From assembly GCA_946409885.1 (NCBI GenBank), contig CAMJYF010000007.1, forward strand, positions 1 through 16,760: a stretch of DNA of 16,760 bases, given 5' to 3'. The translations under genes and the position numbers were made by a program. The stretch comes from an uncultured Clostridia bacterium (GTDB taxonomy: Bacteria > Bacillota > Clostridia > Oscillospirales > Acutalibacteraceae). The notes beneath the pieces were generated by a model, which was not told where the DNA came from, ran no database searches, and saw only the letters and a list, made by a program, of their open reading frames with translations. Below are positions 13,387 to 16,760 of this stretch, piece after piece; the stretch's first letter is position 1, and each line of letters starts with the position of its first letter.

Positions 13387-16300
13387 ATGACCGAATTTAC
13401 CCATTTGCATATCCACACGGAATACAGCCTGCTGGACGGCGCCTGCCGCATCAAGCCCCTGATCAAGCGGGTGAAGGAGCTGGGCATGACCAGCATCGCC
13501 ATGACCGATCACGGCGTGATGTACGGCGCGGTGGATTTTTACAAGGCCTGCAAGGAAGAGGGCATCAACGGCATTATCGGCTGTGAGGTCTACGTCGCCC
13601 CCCGCACGCGGTTCGACAAGGTCCACGGCATCGATAACGAGCGCTACCACCTGATTCTGCTGTGCGAAAACCAGACGGGCTACCAGAACCTGATCAAAAT
13701 GGTCTCCGCCGCGTGGGTGGACGGCTTTTATACCAAGCCCCGTGTGGATAAGGAGCTGCTGGAAAAGTATCACGAGGGCCTCATCTGCCTTTCCGCCTGT
13801 CTGGCGGGGGAGATCCCCCAGGCCATCCTGCACAACGACTACGAAAAGGCGCGGGAGACAGCCCTGTGGTATAAGAACGTCTTCGGCGAGGGCAACTACT
13901 TCATCGAGCTGCAGGACCACAACCTGCCGGAGCAGAAGCAGAGCAATCCCTTCCTCATCAAGCTGGCCAGGGAGCTGGATATCCCCATGGTCGTTACCAA
14001 CGACGCCCACTATATCAATAAAGAGGACGCGGAGATCCAGAAGATCCTGCTGTGCATCGCCACCAAGCACACGCTGGAGGAGGATACCGGCATGGGCTTT
14101 GCCACGGAGGAGTTCTACGTCAAATCCGGCGACGAGATGGCGGCGCTCTTCCCCGACGTGCCGGAGGCGGTCACCAACACCAACGAGATCGCAAAACGCT
14201 GCCATGTGGAATTCAAGTTCGGCGATACCAAGCTGCCCATCTTCACTATCCCCGGCAATCCCGATCACTTTGAATACTTCAAAAACATGTGCTACGAGGG
14301 CATGGTGAAGCGCTACGGCGAAAACTACCCGCCCGAGTACATGGACCGGCTCAACTATGAGCTGGGCGTCATCCACCAGATGGGGTTCATCGACTACTTC
14401 CTCATCGTGTGGGATTATATCAACTACGCCAAAAGCGTCGGTATCCCCGTGGGCCCGGGCCGTGGCTCCGGCGCCGGCAGTATCGCCGCTTATACCTGCG
14501 GCATCACGGATATCGACCCCATGCGCTACTCCCTGCTGTTCGAACGTTTCCTGAACCCCGAGCGCGTCAGCATGCCCGACTTTGATATCGACTTCTGTTA
14601 CGAGCGCCGGCAGGACGTGATCGACTATGTGGTGCGCCGCTACGGCGCGGACCACGTGGCGCAGATCGCCACCTTCGGCACCCTGGCCGCCAAGGGCGCG
14701 GTGCGGGACGTGGGCAAGGTGCTGGGCATGTCCGTGGCCGAGGTGGCCGCGGTGACCAAGGAGATCCCGCAGGAGCTGGGCATGACCATCCAGAAGGCGC
14801 TGGAATCCAGCCAGGACCTGCGGAAGATGTACGACTCCAACGCCATGGTCAAAAAGGTCATCGACACCTCCATCAAGATCGAGGGCATGCCCCGCAACAC
14901 AGGCATGCACGCCTGCGGCGTGGTGATCTGCGACAAGCCGGTGGACGAATACGTGCCCCTGTTCCGCAGCGGCGACGCCATCGTCACCCAGTATTACAAG
15001 GGCTGGGTGGAGAAGCTGGGCCTGCTGAAGATGGACTTCCTGGGCCTGCGTACCCTGACGGTGATCACCGACGCGGTGAACATGATCCGCAAAAAGGTGC
15101 CGGATTTCGACATCATGAAGATCGACGTGGACGATCAGAAGGTCTACAAGATGCTGGGCGAGGGCGGCACCTTCGGCGTGTTCCAGTGCGAATCCGGCGG
15201 CATCCGGGCGCTGATGATCAACATGCAGCCCCGCAACCTGGAAGATATCATCGCCGTTATCGCCCTGTACCGCCCCGGCCCCATGGATTTCATCCCGGCC
15301 TACCTCAAGAACCGGAAGGACCCGGAGCACATCAAATACCACTGTCCGGAGCTCAAGCCCATTCTGGACGTGACCTACGGCTGCATCGTTTATCAGGAGC
15401 AGGTCATGCAGATCTTCCGTGAGCTGGCCGGCTATTCCATGGGCGCCGCCGACATGGTGCGCCGCGCCGTGGCGAAAAAACAGCCGGAGGTGCTGGCCGA
15501 GCAGAAGGAATACTTCCTGTACGGTTCCGACGGCACCAAGGCCTCCAAGTGCGACGGCTGCCTGAAGCGGGGCATCAGCAAAGAGGCGGCGGAAGCCATC
15601 TTTGACGACATGGCCTCCTTTGCCTCCTACGCCTTCAACAAGTCCCACTCTGCGGCCTATTCGCTGCTGACCTACCAGACCGCCTGGCTGCGCTGCTATT
15701 ACCCCCAGGAATTCATGGCCGCCATGCTGACCAGCGTGCTGGACAACACCGACAAGGTGGTGGGCTACATCACCGAATGCCAGACCAACCTGGGCTTTGA
15801 CGTGCTGCCCCCCAGCGTGAACGAATCCATGGAAAAGTTCACTGTTGTGGGCGATAACGTGCGCTTCGGCCTGCTGGCCATCAAGAATCTGGGCAGCGGC
15901 GTCATTCAGACCATCATCAACGAGCGGGAGGCCAACGGCCCCTATGAGAGCTTTTATTCCTTCTGCAAGCGCTGCTACTGCCGAGACCTGAACCGCCGCG
16001 CGCTGGAACAACTGATCAAAAGCGGCGCGGTGGACTGCTTCGGCCTGAACCGCCGCCAGATGACGCTGATGATCGACGATATCCTGAAGGACCTGGAAAG
16101 CGACGCAAAAAACAAGATCGAAGGGCAGATCGGCCTGTTCGATATCGGCGGGGCGCTGGCGAACGCGGTGGAGATCACACCGCCGGACGTGGAGGAATTT
16201 CCGGACAAGGAGCGGCTGGCCGACGAAAAGATGGCCACCGGCCTTTATATGTCCGGCCACCCCATGGCGGAGCACCGGCGGCTTTCCAAAAGCGTCGGCA

Positions 16301-16760
16301 GCGTAAAGGTTTCCGACGTGCTGGAATCCTCCCTGTCCGACCCCGCCTCGCCCTATCACGACGGCGACAAGGTCCGCCTGCTCGGCATCATCTCCACCAT
16401 GCGCAAAAAGATCACCAAGAACAACACCACCATGGCCTTTCTGACCGTGGAGGATACCTACGGGGCCATCGAGGTGATGGTGTTCCCCAAGCGGTACGAT
16501 ACATACGGGCCGTATCTGATCGAGGACGAGATCGTGCTGATCACGGCGAAGGTGTCCCTCAGCGACGACGAGGTGCCAAAGCTGCTGCTGGAGGAGTGCG
16601 TTCCCCTGGACCAGATCCCGGACGACGCCAAGCTGCTGGAAAACTATAAGCTGCCGGAGCGGGATTACGCCATGCACCAAAGCGCCTACACCATGTTTGA
16701 AAGCGGGGAGGCCTACCAGGCGCCGGCCGCTTCCTATGAGGCGCCCCCCGTCTATGACGA
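13387..16760 (+). CDS. dnaE: DNA polymerase III alpha subunit DnaE (partial, C-terminus beyond right edge)
   Basis: The window holds 1124 codons of a C-family replicative polymerase, cut by the right edge; full-length relatives suggest only some tens of residues are missing. The N-terminal PHP domain starts HLHIHTEYSLLDG (6-18) and keeps the metal ligands HLHIH, TDHG (Asp41, His42), GCEVYV (Glu67) and TNDAHY. The palm contains PVGPGRGSGAGS and PDFDIDF, with catalytic Asp400 and Asp402, and the third carboxylate Asp550 in LLKMDFLGLRTL. GVFQCES and LYRPGPMDFIPAYLKNRK follow, then the fingers, tandem helix-hairpin-helix region near 860-890, and an OB fold from about 990 (GDKVRLLGIISTMRKK). This layout is DnaE, not PolC, which has an inserted exonuclease. 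ATAAAAGGAT supplies the ribosome site. No promoter or terminator separates it from araD. Confidence 0.96.
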   Translation, partial: MTEFTHLHIHTEYSLLDGACRIKPLIKRVKELGMTSIAMTDHGVMYGAVDFYKACKEEGINGIIGCEVYVAPRTRFDKVHGIDNERYHLILLCENQTGYQNLIKMVSAAWVDGFYTKPRVDKELLEKYHEGLICLSACLAGEIPQAILHNDYEKARETALWYKNVFGEGNYFIELQDHNLPEQKQSNPFLIKLARELDIPMVVTNDAHYINKEDAEIQKILLCIATKHTLEEDTGMGFATEEFYVKSGDEMAALFPDVPEAVTNTNEIAKRCHVEFKFGDTKLPIFTIPGNPDHFEYFKNMCYEGMVKRYGENYPPEYMDRLNYELGVIHQMGFIDYFLIVWDYINYAKSVGIPVGPGRGSGAGSIAAYTCGITDIDPMRYSLLFERFLNPERVSMPDFDIDFCYERRQDVIDYVVRRYGADHVAQIATFGTLAAKGAVRDVGKVLGMSVAEVAAVTKEIPQELGMTIQKALESSQDLRKMYDSNAMVKKVIDTSIKIEGMPRNTGMHACGVVICDKPVDEYVPLFRSGDAIVTQYYKGWVEKLGLLKMDFLGLRTLTVITDAVNMIRKKVPDFDIMKIDVDDQKVYKMLGEGGTFGVFQCESGGIRALMINMQPRNLEDIIAVIALYRPGPMDFIPAYLKNRKDPEHIKYHCPELKPILDVTYGCIVYQEQVMQIFRELAGYSMGAADMVRRAVAKKQPEVLAEQKEYFLYGSDGTKASKCDGCLKRGISKEAAEAIFDDMASFASYAFNKSHSAAYSLLTYQTAWLRCYYPQEFMAAMLTSVLDNTDKVVGYITECQTNLGFDVLPPSVNESMEKFTVVGDNVRFGLLAIKNLGSGVIQTIINEREANGPYESFYSFCKRCYCRDLNRRALEQLIKSGAVDCFGLNRRQMTLMIDDILKDLESDAKNKIEGQIGLFDIGGALANAVEITPPDVEEFPDKERLADEKMATGLYMSGHPMAEHRRLSKSVGSVKVSDVLESSLSDPASPYHDGDKVRLLGIISTMRKKITKNNTTMAFLTVEDTYGAIEVMVFPKRYDTYGPYLIEDEIVLITAKVSLSDDEVPKLLLEECVPLDQIPDDAKLLENYKLPERDYAMHQSAYTMFESGEAYQAPAASYEAPPVYD

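Noticed and set aside
12676..16680. A 1334-codon open frame on the minus strand, antisense to araD and dnaE
   Set aside because: The plus-strand genes have complete, well-known domains. The minus frame is rich in His, Val, Leu, Gly and Asp in low-complexity patterns, as expected from reading GC-rich third positions backwards. It has no recognisable motif.

Overview
The window reads as chromosomal DNA of a GC-rich, spore-forming member of the Firmicutes, probably a Clostridia/Oscillospiraceae-type gut organism. The evidence is a set of endospore-formation genes (YqfC, YqfD and a YlbJ-like protein), a near-consensus sigma-E promoter, strong AGGAGG-type ribosome sites, Firmicute-type TrmK, YqfO and RqcH proteins, and strong G/C bias at third codon positions. 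That bias also produces very long open frames antisense to real genes. I see no phage, insertion sequence with transposase, CRISPR array, rRNA or tRNA.

Layout. (1) Positions 1-2619: a YlbJ-like sporulation membrane protein on the minus strand, running off the left edge, is divergent from yqfC-yqfD on the plus strand. The 93-bp gap carries a candidate sigma-E promoter facing yqfCD. (2) 2620-4752: a regulatory patch with two small XRE-family DNA-binding proteins, each with its own recognisable promoter, and a terminator hairpin that overlaps the start region of the second promoter. The second regulator overlaps a BaiN/HI0933-type flavoprotein gene. (3) 4758-6365: a second, unrelated flavoprotein of the COG2509 type. 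(4) 6464-10804: a tightly packed run of a membrane-anchored family 2 glycosyltransferase, a DUF1858 CxxC protein, TrmK (tRNA m1A22 methyltransferase), a Nif3/YqfO metal protein and RqcH (ribosome-associated quality control). Gaps are 0-4 bp or overlaps, so this is probably one operon with a translation theme at its 3' end. (5) 10801-10944: a 144-bp palindromic element with perfect 24-bp terminal inverted repeats, one end of which contains the rqcH stop codon. (6) 10972-16760: araB and araD (ribulokinase and ribulose-5-phosphate 4-epimerase), followed after only 12 bp by dnaE, the replicative DNA polymerase III alpha subunit, cut off by the right edge.

All plus-strand genes point the same way. 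Most of the window is conserved core metabolism and information processing, and I do not see a convincing new multi-gene system. The points most worth a second look are the small inverted-repeat element at the rqcH stop codon, the coupling of araBD to dnaE, the terminator/promoter overlap between the two XRE genes, and the sigma-E promoter between the divergent sporulation genes.
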